Shown: positions 5,583 to 14,631, counted from the first letter of the stretch. The stretch: 24,935 nt of DNA from an uncultured Clostridia bacterium (GCA_947625455.1 CANQOJ010000011.1:1-24935), one strand, 5' to 3'. The notes: a model not told the origin generated them from the letters alone. Numbers and translations: made by a program.

Positions 5583-6959
5583 TTATTTCCCCTTGATATT
5601 CTCTGATTGAAGTTTTCCGAGTTTTCTTAAGAAAGACAATGCGAATGGGAGGGATGCGAGGGTTGTGAGGACATCGGAGATTGCTTGGGAGAGCTGGACA
5701 CCGAGCAAGCCTTTGACTGCTGTGAAAATGAGCAAAATGGGAATGAAGAAGAGACCGCTGCGCATCATTGACAGCAAGGTTGCCGCTCCTGATTTTCCCG
5801 CGCTTTGGTACATCATATTTGTACAGACTGCCAAAGGCTGAAAAAACTGACCTATAAACTGCGCAGAAAGCGCGAATGTTCCTATTTCTATGACTTCGGG
5901 ATCATTTCTGAACAACCCTATCAACTCATCAGAGAAAATCAACCCCGCAATTGCCACAGTTCCCAAAACTATCTCGCCGATTATAAACGTGAATATAAAT
6001 GCGCTCTTTACTCTGCCGTACTTCTTCGCGCCGTAATTGAACGCGCACACGGGCTGAAATCCTTGTCCTATGCCGAGCGAGGTTGCAAACGTGAAGAAGC
6101 AAATTCTGTTTACTATTGACATTGCCGCAATCGCAGGATCTCCGTAAGCTTGAGCGCAGTTGTTTAACAGCATTGTCGAAATGCTTGTAAGTCCTTGGCG
6201 TACAAGGCTGGGGAAACCTGTTTTACAGATTTCAAACCAGTCGGATATGTTTTTCGATACTTTTCTTATGGACAGCTTTGCTGACGTCTTACCGCAAAAG
6301 AACATCGCAAGCAATATTCCGAAGCTTATGCACTGGGAAACTGCCGTTGAAATTCCCGCGCCTGTTACTCCCAAATCAAACACTTTCATCAAAAGCCAGT
6401 CGCCGAAAATGTTGAGTATTCCGCCTGACGCAAGACCTATCGTAGCAAGCGCCGCCTGCCCCTCAAAGCGCAGGACGTTGTTCAGCACACAGCTTGAACA
6501 CAAAAACGGCGCGGCTATCAGTATATACACTGCGTAACTTCTCGCATACGGCAAAATGGTATCCGTACTTCCGAGAAGTTTCATAAACGGATCAATGAAA
6601 ATCAGCCCGAACACTGCTATAACCGCTCCCGAAAGTATTGCGGCAAAAAATCCCGTTGAACTGTATTTTGACGCTCTTTCAACGTCCTTTGCCCCAAGCG
6701 CGCGCGAGCTTAGACTGCCCGCGCCCTGCCCAAACATAAACCCAAACGCCTGCAAAATTGACATCAGACCGAAAACTATCCCCACCGCGCCCGACGCGCT
6801 GTTTCCGTAGGTACCAAGGAAAAACGTGTCTGCCATGTTGTAAACGCTGGTTACAAGCATACTCAGCGTTGTCGGTATTCCGAGCTTTATTATAAGCTTC
6901 GGCACGGGCGTTTCGGTCATTTTTACATACTGTTGTTTTTCTCTCTCCGCTATATCCAT
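5583..6959 (-). CDS. MATE-family multidrug/toxin efflux transporter
   Basis: A 458-residue membrane antiporter of the expected family length, with about 12 hydrophobic segments in two homologous halves. Typical MATE features are visible. They include the PVPKLIIKLGIPTTLSMLVTS first helix, NMADTFFLG, GQGAGSLSSRALGAKD after the second helix, and GIGQGFQPVCAFNYGAKKYGR in the second half. It probably exports a cationic or other small toxic compound using a Na+ or H+ gradient; the substrate is unknown. The ribosome binding site (GAGAGGT) lies inside the last codons of the sigK-like gene, whose stop is only 6 bp away, so the two are translationally coupled. Confidence 0.92.
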   Translation of the reverse strand: MDIAEREKQQYVKMTETPVPKLIIKLGIPTTLSMLVTSVYNMADTFFLGTYGNSASGAVGIVFGLMSILQAFGFMFGQGAGSLSSRALGAKDVERASKYSSTGFFAAILSGAVIAVFGLIFIDPFMKLLGSTDTILPYARSYAVYILIAAPFLCSSCVLNNVLRFEGQAALATIGLASGGILNIFGDWLLMKVFDLGVTGAGISTAVSQCISFGILLAMFFCGKTSAKLSIRKVSKNISDWFEICKTGFPSLVRQGLTSISTMLLNNCAQAYGDPAIAAMSIVNRICFFTFATSLGIGQGFQPVCAFNYGAKKYGRVKSAFIFTFIIGEIVLGTVAIAGLIFSDELIGLFRNDPEVIEIGTFALSAQFIGQFFQPLAVCTNMMYQSAGKSGAATLLSMMRSGLFFIPILLIFTAVKGLLGVQLSQAISDVLTTLASLPFALSFLRKLGKLQSENIKGK

Positions 6960-6965
6960 TTTTGT

Positions 6966-7328
6966 TTACCTCTCGTCAAATCTCCTGCGCAATTTTTCAA
7001 GAGCCTTTTTCTCTATCCTCGAAATATACGAGCGCGAAATGTCAAGCTTCTTGGCAATTTCACGCTGCGTCATAGGGCGCGTTACCTTGCCGTTTTCATC
7101 AGGAATGCCGTAGCGTCTGCAAATTATTTCACGCTCACGTCTGTCAAGTTCTTCCGAGATGAATTTGTACAGCTTCTCGCTGTTGATTTTAAGCTCGGCT
7201 GTCTGCTCGATATTTACGTCGCTGCTGTAAATATCCTCGATTGTAAGCGAGTTGCCCTCGGCGTCGCAGTCTATAGGTTCGCTTATAAGCACCTCTTCGC
7301 GGCGGTGTTTTATCTTTCTGAAGTGCAT
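6966..7328 (-). CDS. C-terminal half of a SigK-type sporulation sigma factor (spoIIIC-like)
   Basis: The 120 residues correspond to sigma regions 3-4 only. A linker (EPIDCDAEGNSLTIEDI) and the ERREREIICRRYG-like region (visible as DRREREIICRRYG) are followed by the -35-recognising helix-turn-helix TQREIAKKLDISRSYISRIE. The closest match I recall is SigK, with SigE second. Region 2, needed for core binding and -10 recognition, is absent, so it cannot act alone. In-frame codons before the ATG, reading VIANQIK, also match SigK (CIENEIL in Bacillus). Homology therefore starts at about 7349, inside the kinase stop codon region. No ribosome binding site is at proper distance from ATG 7328. This is the split point used by skin elements in Bacillus and C. 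difficile; the N-terminal half is not in the window. The alternative is a decayed remnant. Confidence 0.82.
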   Translation of the reverse strand: MHFRKIKHRREEVLISEPIDCDAEGNSLTIEDIYSSDVNIEQTAELKINSEKLYKFISEELDRREREIICRRYGIPDENGKVTRPMTQREIAKKLDISRSYISRIEKKALEKLRRRFDER

Positions 7329-7345
7329 TTTGATTTGATTAGCAA

Positions 7346-9553
7346 TTACACCTCTTTGGAAACGGAAAATGCTTGTCTTAATTTATCAAGAAGTTCTTTG
7401 TACTCGGAAATCATCTTTTCATGATTTGCCTCTATGTATTCAAAATCCAAATCTCTCGCGGCAATTTCAAGCTGTTTTGCGGTTTCGGAAAAGCTGTTTG
7501 CGCCTATGGAAAGAGATGTGCTTTTCAATGCGTGAACATTTACGCGGTAATCCTCAAAATTTTTGGCTTTCAGCGAATTATCAAGCTTATCAATACGCTC
7601 GGAATTTATAAAATCATGTATAATCTCAACATAAAAATTCGCGTCATTTATACAGTATTTCATTCCCGAAACGGTATCAAGAACATCTTTCAGCTTTTCC
7701 AGAATTTCACTGCTGTCAGCGGACGGCTGTACTATTGTCATATCCGAATTTTTCTTGAAGTCGGATATTACCAAATCGGGCGACAAATACCGCTCAATAA
7801 GATTTTCAAGCGCGGTTTCATGAATAGGCTTTGACAGATAATCGGTAAAGCCGATCTTAAAGTATTCTTTCTTTGCGGAGGACATGGCGTTTGCGGTGAG
7901 CATAATAACGGGGGTGTTGGAGTTTGGAGAGTTTTGCAACTGCTTCATTCGCCTGAACGTTTCAATGCCGTCCATATCGGGCATCATATGGTCAAGGAAA
8001 ATAATGTCATACCGCTTTTCCTTTACCATTTCAAGGCACTTTTCCCCGCTGTCCGCCGTATCGACGCGCATCTGCGTGCGTTTCAGCAAACCTTGGAACA
8101 CTTTTAAATTCATCTGCACGTCGTCTACCACAAGTATGCAGGCGTTCGGCGCATGGAATTTTTCACGGTACGGCGCACTGCTGTCGGTATGGTGATACCT
8201 TTCGTAGAAATTTCCGACCTTGCCTACATGCCTTACCGTCTGCGGTATCTCAACCGTAAACTCCGAGCCTTTTCCGGGCTCGCTTTTTACGACAATTTTG
8301 CCGTTCATTTGGTCTACAAGCTGTTTTGTAATGATAAGTCCTAGACCTGTGCCCTCAATTCCCCTGTTATGCACTTCATCTACGCGCTCGTAAGACTGAA
8401 ACAGCTTTTGCTGGTTTTCCTTAGAAATGCCTACTCCCGTATCAATTACCGATACTATCAGGATATATTTTCCGTCCTCGCTTTCCCTGCCGTTTACTTT
8501 TAATATAACATATCCTTTTTGAGTGTACTTTACGGCATTAGTCAGCAGGTTTGTCACAATCTGCCTTATGCGTATTTCATCACCCACAAAATGCGCGGGC
8601 ATATTCGGATCGTTTTCAACTCTTAAGTCAAGATTTCCCTCTCTTGCCCGCATTATAAGCATATTATAGCAATCGTTTATAAGCGAAAACAACTCGTATT
8701 CAACGGGAACAATCTCCATTTTTCCCGACTCAATCTTCGAGAAATCAAGTATATCGTTTATGATAGACAGCAGGCTTTTTCCCGCGCTCTGGATATTCGC
8801 GGCGTACTCTCTTATCTCCTCGTCAGTGCTTTCGCGGAGGATTATGGAATCCATACCGAGTATGCCGTTTATGGGTGTTCTTATTTCGTGGGACATATTA
8901 GCTAAGAACTTGCTTTTTGCCTTGTTTGCCTCCAAAGCCTGGCGTTTTGCTTCGTTGGACTCAATGGCAAGGTCGATAAGCTGTTTGTTTTGCTCGGAAA
9001 TCAAGTCCATAATTATCCGCGCGATTAACAGCGACAGAAAGACTATCGCCATTGACAGGCAAAAATCGGGTATGAAATACTTGTCCTCTGCGGGATAACG
9101 GTTAGCCAGTCTGTTTGCCATTGCGATAAATATGCCCGCAACGCTTAAAAACCATGCGTTTTGCGTCAGCTTTTTACTGCAGAATACAACTGATGACAAA
9201 ATGGGTATACAGAACACCGTCAGCGTGCTTGCAAACACATAGTGCGTTGCCGCGGAAACTATACAGATTGCCGTCTGAGTATACAAAACCATCTCGTTTT
9301 GCAGATTTACCTTGTGCGGATATTTTTTCATAATGAAAAACTCTGCGCCCACCGCAAGGAAATTCAGCGCCGACGGCACAACAAGAAAGCGCGGTATATA
9401 TTCATATAACGGCTGGTCAATATGGTCCTGCACAAACAGTACAATAAATATCCCGAGTTCAAGGAGAAACACTGCCAATGCAATTATAAAGTTTATTCTG
9501 AACAGGCTTAAACGCCATTTTATATAATACTCGTTATCTGCGCCCGACGGCAT
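7346..9553 (-). CDS. Hybrid sensor histidine kinase (membrane sensor, HisKA-HATPase, receiver, Hpt)
   Basis: A 735-residue phosphorelay kinase. Residues 1-185 hold about six membrane segments with no large outside domain. The HisKA motif is FLANMSHEIRTP, with phospho-accepting His222. The ATPase domain has the N-box LVTNLLTNAVKYT and G-boxes DTGVGIS and GTGLGL. A receiver domain follows (Asp477/Asp478, phospho-acceptor Asp521, Lys575). The Hpt domain has HALKSTSLSIGA with His674. All phosphotransfer residues are present, so the relay His222-Asp521-His674 looks intact; the final response regulator is not adjacent. The start is ATG 9553, because AGGAGGT lies 7 bp upstream. The frame stays open to 9769, but that extension runs across the promoter. 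It is divergent from the GntR operon. Confidence 0.92.
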   Translation of the reverse strand: MPSGADNEYYIKWRLSLFRINFIIALAVFLLELGIFIVLFVQDHIDQPLYEYIPRFLVVPSALNFLAVGAEFFIMKKYPHKVNLQNEMVLYTQTAICIVSAATHYVFASTLTVFCIPILSSVVFCSKKLTQNAWFLSVAGIFIAMANRLANRYPAEDKYFIPDFCLSMAIVFLSLLIARIIMDLISEQNKQLIDLAIESNEAKRQALEANKAKSKFLANMSHEIRTPINGILGMDSIILRESTDEEIREYAANIQSAGKSLLSIINDILDFSKIESGKMEIVPVEYELFSLINDCYNMLIMRAREGNLDLRVENDPNMPAHFVGDEIRIRQIVTNLLTNAVKYTQKGYVILKVNGRESEDGKYILIVSVIDTGVGISKENQQKLFQSYERVDEVHNRGIEGTGLGLIITKQLVDQMNGKIVVKSEPGKGSEFTVEIPQTVRHVGKVGNFYERYHHTDSSAPYREKFHAPNACILVVDDVQMNLKVFQGLLKRTQMRVDTADSGEKCLEMVKEKRYDIIFLDHMMPDMDGIETFRRMKQLQNSPNSNTPVIMLTANAMSSAKKEYFKIGFTDYLSKPIHETALENLIERYLSPDLVISDFKKNSDMTIVQPSADSSEILEKLKDVLDTVSGMKYCINDANFYVEIIHDFINSERIDKLDNSLKAKNFEDYRVNVHALKSTSLSIGANSFSETAKQLEIAARDLDFEYIEANHEKMISEYKELLDKLRQAFSVSKEV

Positions 9554-9608
9554 AGAAATTACCTCCTGCCTATTTAACGTCCTAAAAGCCAAAAAGCTAT
9601 ACATCATT

Positions 9609-9637
9609 ATTATAACACATTTTTCCCGTATTGTCAA
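9609..9637 (-). promoter_or_regulatory. Consensus sigma-A promoter of the sensor kinase
   Basis: Minus strand: -35 TTGACA (9637-9632), 17-bp spacer, -10 TATAAT (9614-9609). It starts about 33 bp from the divergent GntR promoter, so a regulator bound between them could affect both. Confidence 0.82.
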
Positions 9638-9670
9638 CGTTTTCATTTTCATATTTTTATCTAAAAGTAC

Positions 9671-9721
9671 TTGACAAACAAAAGCGAGAATGCTATAATG
9701 TGTATATCGTATATATACGAT
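9671..9721 (+). promoter_or_regulatory. Promoter and operator of the first GntR/ABC operon
   Basis: -35 TTGACA (9671-9676), 17-bp spacer, -10 TATAAT (9694-9699). A perfect 16-bp palindrome, ATCGTATATATACGAT (9706-9721), covers the expected transcription start. Autorepression by the GntR protein encoded just downstream is the simplest reading. Confidence 0.82.
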
Positions 9722-9737
9722 TTTATCGAGGTGAATT

Positions 9738-10121
9738 ATGGACATAATTTTAAGCAATACAACAGACAAGCCTATCTATCAGCAGATAATTGAGCAAATC
9801 GAGGCGCATATTCTGAGCGGAGAACTTGCAGAGGGAGAAGCTCTGCCGTCTATGCGCACGCTTGCAGGACAGCTGAGGATAAGCGTTATCACAACAAAAC
9901 GCGCCTATGAAGAACTTGAAAGAAAAGGATTTATCGAAAATTTCACGGGAAAGGGGTGCTTTGTAAAAAAACAAAACAACGATTTTCTGCACGAGCAGAT
10001 GCTACGCCAGACGGAAAAACTTCTGGCGGACGCCTGCGAAAAAGCAAAGATATGCGGGCTTACGCTTGAGGAAATGAAAGAAATACTTGAGATTTATTAC
10101 GGAGGTAATACTGATGAATGA
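9738..10121 (+). CDS. GntR-family repressor, YtrA subfamily
   Basis: A 127-residue regulator. Residues of about 10-77 form the GntR winged helix (KPIYQQIIEQIEAHILSGEL, then GEALPSMRTLAGQLRISVIT). Residues 80-127 form the short helical dimerisation tail typical of YtrA-type members, with no ligand-binding FadR or HutC domain. Members of this subfamily usually sit first in ABC-transporter operons and repress them until envelope stress or antibiotic relieves them. GAGGTG lies 4-5 bp before the ATG. The last codons overlap the start of the ATPase gene by 8 bp. The palindrome at 9706-9721 is the likely binding site. A close paralogue is at 22287. Confidence 0.93.
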   Translation: MDIILSNTTDKPIYQQIIEQIEAHILSGELAEGEALPSMRTLAGQLRISVITTKRAYEELERKGFIENFTGKGCFVKKQNNDFLHEQMLRQTEKLLADACEKAKICGLTLEEMKEILEIYYGGNTDE

Positions 10122-10992
10122 TTATGAAAATGCAATTGAGATAAACGGCATTATAAAACAGTATGACGGGTTTAAACTTGACGGCATATCATTTGACCTG
10201 CCGAAAGGCGGCATACTTGGTTTTATCGGTCAAAACGGCGCGGGCAAAACAACAACGATAAAATCAATACTGAATATAACCGCGACGGACAGCGGAGAAA
10301 TAAAAATTTTCGGGCTTGACAATATCAAGCATGAAAATGAAATCAAAAGGCATATTTCTGCGGTATTTGACGAGATACCGTTTCATGACAGCTTTACCGC
10401 AAATGCGATAAATACTGTAATGAAAGGTATGTACAGCGAATGGGACGAAAAACTGTACTTCTCGTATCTTGAAAAATTCGGGCTTCCGAGGAAAAAGAAG
10501 ATAGGAAAATTATCTAAGGGAATGAAAATGAAGCTTCAAATCGCTTATGCCCTTTCGCACAACGCAAAACTGCTTATTATGGACGAAGCGACAACAGGAC
10601 TTGATCCGATAGTAAGAAGCGAGATACTCGACATATTCCGCGAGTATCTGAAAGACGGAGAGAGAAGTATTCTTATGTCCTCGCATATCACGAGCGATAT
10701 TGAAAAAATTGCTGACTGCGTTGCGTTTATAGACAAGGGAAAAATACTGCTTTCGGGATATAAGGACGATATTATTGAAAATCACGGTATGATAAAATGC
10801 TCTAAAGCTGATTTTCGGGAAATTGCCGAAGATGATTATATAAGCGCGAGGACAAACGATTTCGGCGCGGAAATTCTGGTATCGGACAGAGCAAAGGCAA
10901 AGCGAAAGTACAGCGGTGCTGTCATTGAAAAAGCGTCGCTCGAAGATATAATGCTGTTTTATGTGAACAGGGATAAAAAGGAGTGGACATAA
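10114..10992 (+). CDS. ABC transporter ATPase (YtrB/BcrA type)
   Basis: A 292-residue ATP-binding subunit. It shows Walker A GQNGAGKTT (residues 39-47), signature LSKGM (133-137), Walker B LLIMDE (153-158) and the H-loop histidine at 191. The long C-terminal tail (about 230-292) is usual in BcrA-like drug exporters. ATG 10114 was chosen because GGAGG lies 8 bp before it and it overlaps the GntR stop; the frame is open back to 10087. It energises the two permeases encoded next. By analogy with YtrABCDEF and bacitracin-type transporters, a role in resistance to cell-envelope antibiotics is likely, but the substrate is unknown. Confidence 0.93.
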   Translation: MNDYENAIEINGIIKQYDGFKLDGISFDLPKGGILGFIGQNGAGKTTTIKSILNITATDSGEIKIFGLDNIKHENEIKRHISAVFDEIPFHDSFTANAINTVMKGMYSEWDEKLYFSYLEKFGLPRKKKIGKLSKGMKMKLQIAYALSHNAKLLIMDEATTGLDPIVRSEILDIFREYLKDGERSILMSSHITSDIEKIADCVAFIDKGKILLSGYKDDIIENHGMIKCSKADFREIAEDDYISARTNDFGAEILVSDRAKAKRKYSGAVIEKASLEDIMLFYVNRDKKEWT

Positions 10993-11762
10993 TGCGTTCA
11001 TTTTTACGGCTTGTTTACCGTGATGTTTATATGTCAAAGAAAGCTCTGCTTATTTCGGCTTTTTCGTTTATTGCATTTTTTGTGTTGTCGATACTTATTG
11101 TCATAAGCTTTGACTATGGAAACATAAGGACAATACTTCTTGAAACCGTGCTTAAAGATTTGCCCCAAGCAGAAGAAATGCTCGGAATATATAAAGAAAA
11201 CTTCGGATTTGTTCTGAAAATATATCCGATATTCTGCGCAGTATCCATGTCCATAGAGATAGCGCAGGTTTCAGTAAACGACGAAAAAACCGCATGGAAA
11301 TATTTTTACCGCTCTGCGCCTGTCAGCTGTCGTAAAAAAGCGCTGGTGAAATTCTTTGAATTTTTTGTTTTTGACATACTGGGCTTTGTCATAAGTTACG
11401 TGTATTCGCTTGTTTTCTCGGCGGTTTCGGGGATAGAAATGACATATTCCGATATGGGAATGATACTGGCGGGAATTGCTCTGGGAACAGCCATGGCGGT
11501 ACTTTTGTACATTTTTATACTTATATTTCATTCTTTGGACAAAGCGGGACTTATGCTTACAGCAACGTTTGCCGCGGTACTCATAGGCATAGAAATCTAT
11601 TTTGCTTTTCACCCCATAAAAGACGTTTCCGATATGGGACCGTTTGAAGTACTGAAAAACGCTTTTGAAACTCTCGGTTTGTATTCGGTTTTGATAACTG
11701 CGGCGTTTTTGCTGGTTGGATTTATTATTACCGAAATGCTTTACAAAAGGAGGGAGAAATAA
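10992..11762 (+). CDS. ABC-2 type permease, first subunit
   Basis: A 256-residue membrane protein with about six hydrophobic segments. The YRDVYMSKKALLISAFSFIA start and WKYFYRSAPVSCRKKALVKF loop are typical of small ABC-2 permeases paired with YtrB-like ATPases. The ATG at 10992 overlaps the ATPase stop (TAATG) and has AAGGAG about 9 bp upstream. A GTG at 10983 lies too near the ribosome binding site. It probably pairs with the next gene product to form the export channel. Confidence 0.87.
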   Translation: MRSFLRLVYRDVYMSKKALLISAFSFIAFFVLSILIVISFDYGNIRTILLETVLKDLPQAEEMLGIYKENFGFVLKIYPIFCAVSMSIEIAQVSVNDEKTAWKYFYRSAPVSCRKKALVKFFEFFVFDILGFVISYVYSLVFSAVSGIEMTYSDMGMILAGIALGTAMAVLLYIFILIFHSLDKAGLMLTATFAAVLIGIEIYFAFHPIKDVSDMGPFEVLKNAFETLGLYSVLITAAFLLVGFIITEMLYKRREK

Positions 11763-12463
11763 TGAAAAGCTATCTTTTTAAAGAATTATTTCTGAACAAA
11801 AGCACGCTTTTTGTTCTGGCTTCGTTACAAGCGCTGAGTATTGCGGCGGTAGTTATGTGCGGGGTTTATTACGGAAATTCGGATATTGAGTTCAGCGAAA
11901 CAGTTTGCGTTGTTTTACAGCTTATGAATTTTGCATTTGCGCATTGTTTCGGCTCAATGTTTAAAAACGACGAGAAACATTCGTGGACGGATTTTGCCTG
12001 TTCATCTCCGCAGACATTCAAAGGGCAGATACTTGCAAAATATGTTTATCTGTTTTCAATAAATTTAATCATTTTCATTTCGGGGATTATCATGTCACTG
12101 TTTATCCTTAAACTTAAAGCAAGTTCTTTTTCCGTTCTTTGCATATGTCTGTTTTTCGGGATATGCGTTATACTTGACGCGGTAAAACTTCCGTTTATAT
12201 ACCGTTTCGGATACAGCACAGGCTCAAAATGCGGGCTTATATCTTTTGGAGTTATAGTGTCTGCGGTGGTGGTTTATATTTTGTTCGGGGATATATCGTT
12301 TATAGACTTTAACGACATTTGGAGGAGCATACTTGACTTTGCGGATAGCAACGTAATAAGGCGCATTGTTGCCGTAATATGCACAGCCGGTGTTCCCTGC
12401 TATGCGGTATCGCTTCTTATATCTTTAAATGTGTACAAAAGAGGATTTGAAGTTCAGGACTGA
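11762..12463 (+). CDS. ABC-2 type permease, second subunit
   Basis: A 233-residue membrane protein with about six hydrophobic segments, overlapping the previous stop by one base (TAATG), with GGAGGG upstream. The pattern of a short amphipathic start (MKSYLFKELFLNKSTL), a polar loop (MFKNDEKHSWTDFACSSPQT) and paired helices matches the partner permease. It is only weakly similar to it, so the channel is probably a heterodimer. It ends the operon; a weak inverted repeat (about 12471-12489) lacks a T-run, so the terminator is unclear. Confidence 0.82.
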   Translation: MKSYLFKELFLNKSTLFVLASLQALSIAAVVMCGVYYGNSDIEFSETVCVVLQLMNFAFAHCFGSMFKNDEKHSWTDFACSSPQTFKGQILAKYVYLFSINLIIFISGIIMSLFILKLKASSFSVLCICLFFGICVILDAVKLPFIYRFGYSTGSKCGLISFGVIVSAVVVYILFGDISFIDFNDIWRSILDFADSNVIRRIVAVICTAGVPCYAVSLLISLNVYKRGFEVQD

Positions 12464-12578
12464 AATCTCTTGCGAAAATTTTGCAAGTCTGATATATAAA
12501 AATTGCATAAAAATATTTATCAATGTTGAAAACATAAATTAAGAAAGCCGAAAATTCCGGTTTAATGTGAAAATTCTG

Positions 12579-12607
12579 TTGAATTAAATATACTTATGTG
12601 CTATAAT
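12579..12607 (+). promoter_or_regulatory. Promoter upstream of the ArsB/NhaD-like transporter
   Basis: -35 TTGAAT (12579-12584), 17-bp spacer, -10 TATAAT (12602-12607). The -35 region (GTTGAATT, 12578-12585) is repeated inverted next to the ribosome binding site (AATTCAAC, 12637-12644). The rest of the 12464-12657 gap shows nothing definite. Confidence 0.65.
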
Positions 12608-12657
12608 AATTGCATAATTAGCTATATTATTATTTCAATTCAACGGAGGTCTTTTGT

Positions 12658-14013
12658 ATGGGCGCGGCACAGGTTTTCGCCGTTATTATCTTTGTGGTTA
12701 TGTTTTTGATGATTGTTCTTGATAAGATCGAACGTCAATATGTAACTTTAGGGTGCGGACTGCTTACAATAGTGGTGGTTTTCGCTGTTTGTATGCACAG
12801 CGGCGAAGTTATTCTTGACACACTTGCGTTTAAAGATTTCGCAACGGCACAATTCTGGTATCAGGTAACCGAAAGCGAAAGCAAGGGCATAAACTGGGCG
12901 ACTATCATATTTATCGCGGGCATGATGGTTATGGTCGAGGGAATGGCTAAGGCGGGATTTTTCAGGTGGCTGTGTCTCAGGATTGCGTACCTTGTCAAAT
13001 GCAAAACCATTCCGATTTTCATTACGTTTATGATTATGTCGGCGCTGCTTTCAATGTTTATCGACAGCATAACGGTAATTATGTTCCTTGCGGCGGTTAC
13101 GATAGAACTTGCGCAGCTCTTAAAATTCAACCCCGTGCCTATGATATTATCCGAGATTTTCTGCGCTAATTTAGGCGGTTCAGCGACAATGTGTGGCGAT
13201 CCGCCGAACATCATAGTAGGAACTTCTCTCGGATTTTCGTTCTTTGATTTCCTGTCAAACACGGGAATTGCCGCGGGCATTAGCCTTGTTTTCTGCGTGT
13301 TTTACTTTCTTCTTGTGTTCAGGAAAGACCTGATTTCAAAATCGGCTGACGGTGATGTTGATATGTCAAAACTGCCGAAACCGAAAGACGCCGTCAAAAG
13401 CAAAAAGGACTTTATAATAAGCAGTGTTATTTTCGGCATTGCGGTTATTCTGCTTGTAACTCACTCAATGACGCACCTCACCGTTGCGACAATAGGACTG
13501 TTTATAGCCTTAATTACGCTTATCACCGCGGGAAAGGGCGCGATTGAACTTATAAAGAAAGTTGACTACAAGACTATTTTGTTCTTTATAGGGCTGTTTA
13601 TTGTAGTAAGCGGACTTGAGGAAACGGGAATACTTGTGTTTATAGCCGATTTTATCGGAAATATAAGCGGCGGAAACGCAATGATAATGACTGCTATTAT
13701 ACTGTGGATTTCGGCGCTTGCAAGCGCTTTTGTGGACAACATTCCGTTTGCGGCGACAATGGTCCCTGTTATACAAAGCCTTTCGGCGTCAACAGGCATG
13801 AACCTGACTACCCTTGCATGGTCGCTTTCCATAGGCACCGACATAGGCGGAAGCGCTACGCCTATCGGCGCGTCGGCAAATGTTGTCGGCACATCAGTCG
13901 CGGCTAAAAACGGCTATCCCATAGGCTGGGGCAAATACTGCGCAAAGCTTGCGCCCGCAACGCTTATTGTCCTCGCAATTTCAACCGTTTACTTATTTGT
14001 AAGATACCTGTAA
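12658..14013 (+). CDS. ArsB/NhaD-family membrane transporter
   Basis: A 451-residue secondary transporter of the ion-transporter superfamily, with about 11-12 membrane segments. Two re-entrant, inverted-repeat signatures are clear: IFCANLGGSATMCGDPPNII in the first half and SIGTDIGGSATPIGASANVV in the second. They form the substrate and ion site. The family includes Na+/H+ antiporters, arsenite pumps and dicarboxylate carriers, so the substrate cannot be read from sequence. No ars regulator is nearby. GGAGG lies 8-9 bp before the ATG. It heads an operon with the kinase-like, NUDIX and DUF1653 genes. Confidence 0.9.
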   Translation: MGAAQVFAVIIFVVMFLMIVLDKIERQYVTLGCGLLTIVVVFAVCMHSGEVILDTLAFKDFATAQFWYQVTESESKGINWATIIFIAGMMVMVEGMAKAGFFRWLCLRIAYLVKCKTIPIFITFMIMSALLSMFIDSITVIMFLAAVTIELAQLLKFNPVPMILSEIFCANLGGSATMCGDPPNIIVGTSLGFSFFDFLSNTGIAAGISLVFCVFYFLLVFRKDLISKSADGDVDMSKLPKPKDAVKSKKDFIISSVIFGIAVILLVTHSMTHLTVATIGLFIALITLITAGKGAIELIKKVDYKTILFFIGLFIVVSGLEETGILVFIADFIGNISGGNAMIMTAIILWISALASAFVDNIPFAATMVPVIQSLSASTGMNLTTLAWSLSIGTDIGGSATPIGASANVVGTSVAAKNGYPIGWGKYCAKLAPATLIVLAISTVYLFVRYL

Positions 14014-14031
14014 AATCAAGGAGGTTACACA

Positions 14032-14631
14032 ATGTCACAAATCATTATTTCTGTCGGACGTGAATTTGGCAGCGGCGGCAGAGTTATCGCCGAGGCGCTT
14101 GCGGAAAGATTTAACATTCCCGTATATGACCGTCATTTGATTACAAACATTGCTGAAAAAACGGGGCTTACTCACGAAGAGGTTGAAAAGTACAATGAAG
14201 CCCCGAAATCAAGGCTTATGTCAAGACGTGTAAGAGGTTTCAGCAATTCAATCGAGGACAATATTGCCGAAATGCAGTTTGAATTTATCGAGAAAAAAGC
14301 GGCAGAGGGAGAATCATTTGTCGTTGTCGGGCGGTGTTCGGAAACCAAGCTGAAGAAATACAAAGGTCTTGTTTCAATATTCGTTTTGGGCGATATGGAC
14401 GCAAAGACCGAGCGTATTATGAATTTGTACAATTTGTCAAAGACCGAAGCAAAAGCGCTGATTGAAAAAAAGGACAGAAAGCGCAAAAGCTACCACAACT
14501 ACCACACGGGACTTCACTGGGGCGATTCAAGACTGTACGACATTTCCATAAACAGCACAAGGCTTGGTATTGACGGGACGGTTGATTTTCTTGAACAATA
14601 TATCAAGGCAAGAATTGAAAAGAACAACTGA
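14032..14631 (+). CDS. Cytidylate-kinase-like family protein
   Basis: A 199-residue cytosolic P-loop protein of the cytidylate_kin2 type. The nucleotide-binding segment is GREFGSGGR (residues 9-17), a form of the P-loop usual in this family. The start IIISVGREFGSGGRVIAEAL and the DRHLI segment are diagnostic. DRKRKSYHNYHTG near residue 149 resembles the lid region. These proteins are common in Clostridia, often near transporters, and their real substrate is uncertain. AAGGAGG lies 7 bp before the ATG, 18 bp after the transporter gene. Confidence 0.88.
   Translation: MSQIIISVGREFGSGGRVIAEALAERFNIPVYDRHLITNIAEKTGLTHEEVEKYNEAPKSRLMSRRVRGFSNSIEDNIAEMQFEFIEKKAAEGESFVVVGRCSETKLKKYKGLVSIFVLGDMDAKTERIMNLYNLSKTEAKALIEKKDRKRKSYHNYHTGLHWGDSRLYDISINSTRLGIDGTVDFLEQYIKARIEKNN

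Noticed and set aside
9554..9769. Longer sensor kinase starting at 9769
   Set aside because: The extension overlaps its own consensus promoter and the divergent GntR start, while ATG 9553 has an ideal AGGAGGT.
12578..12644. GTTGAATT/AATTCAAC inverted repeat as a riboswitch or looping operator before the ArsB/NhaD-like gene
   Set aside because: Arms are only 8 bp, AT-rich and 51 bp apart, one arm lying in the -35 box; likely chance.
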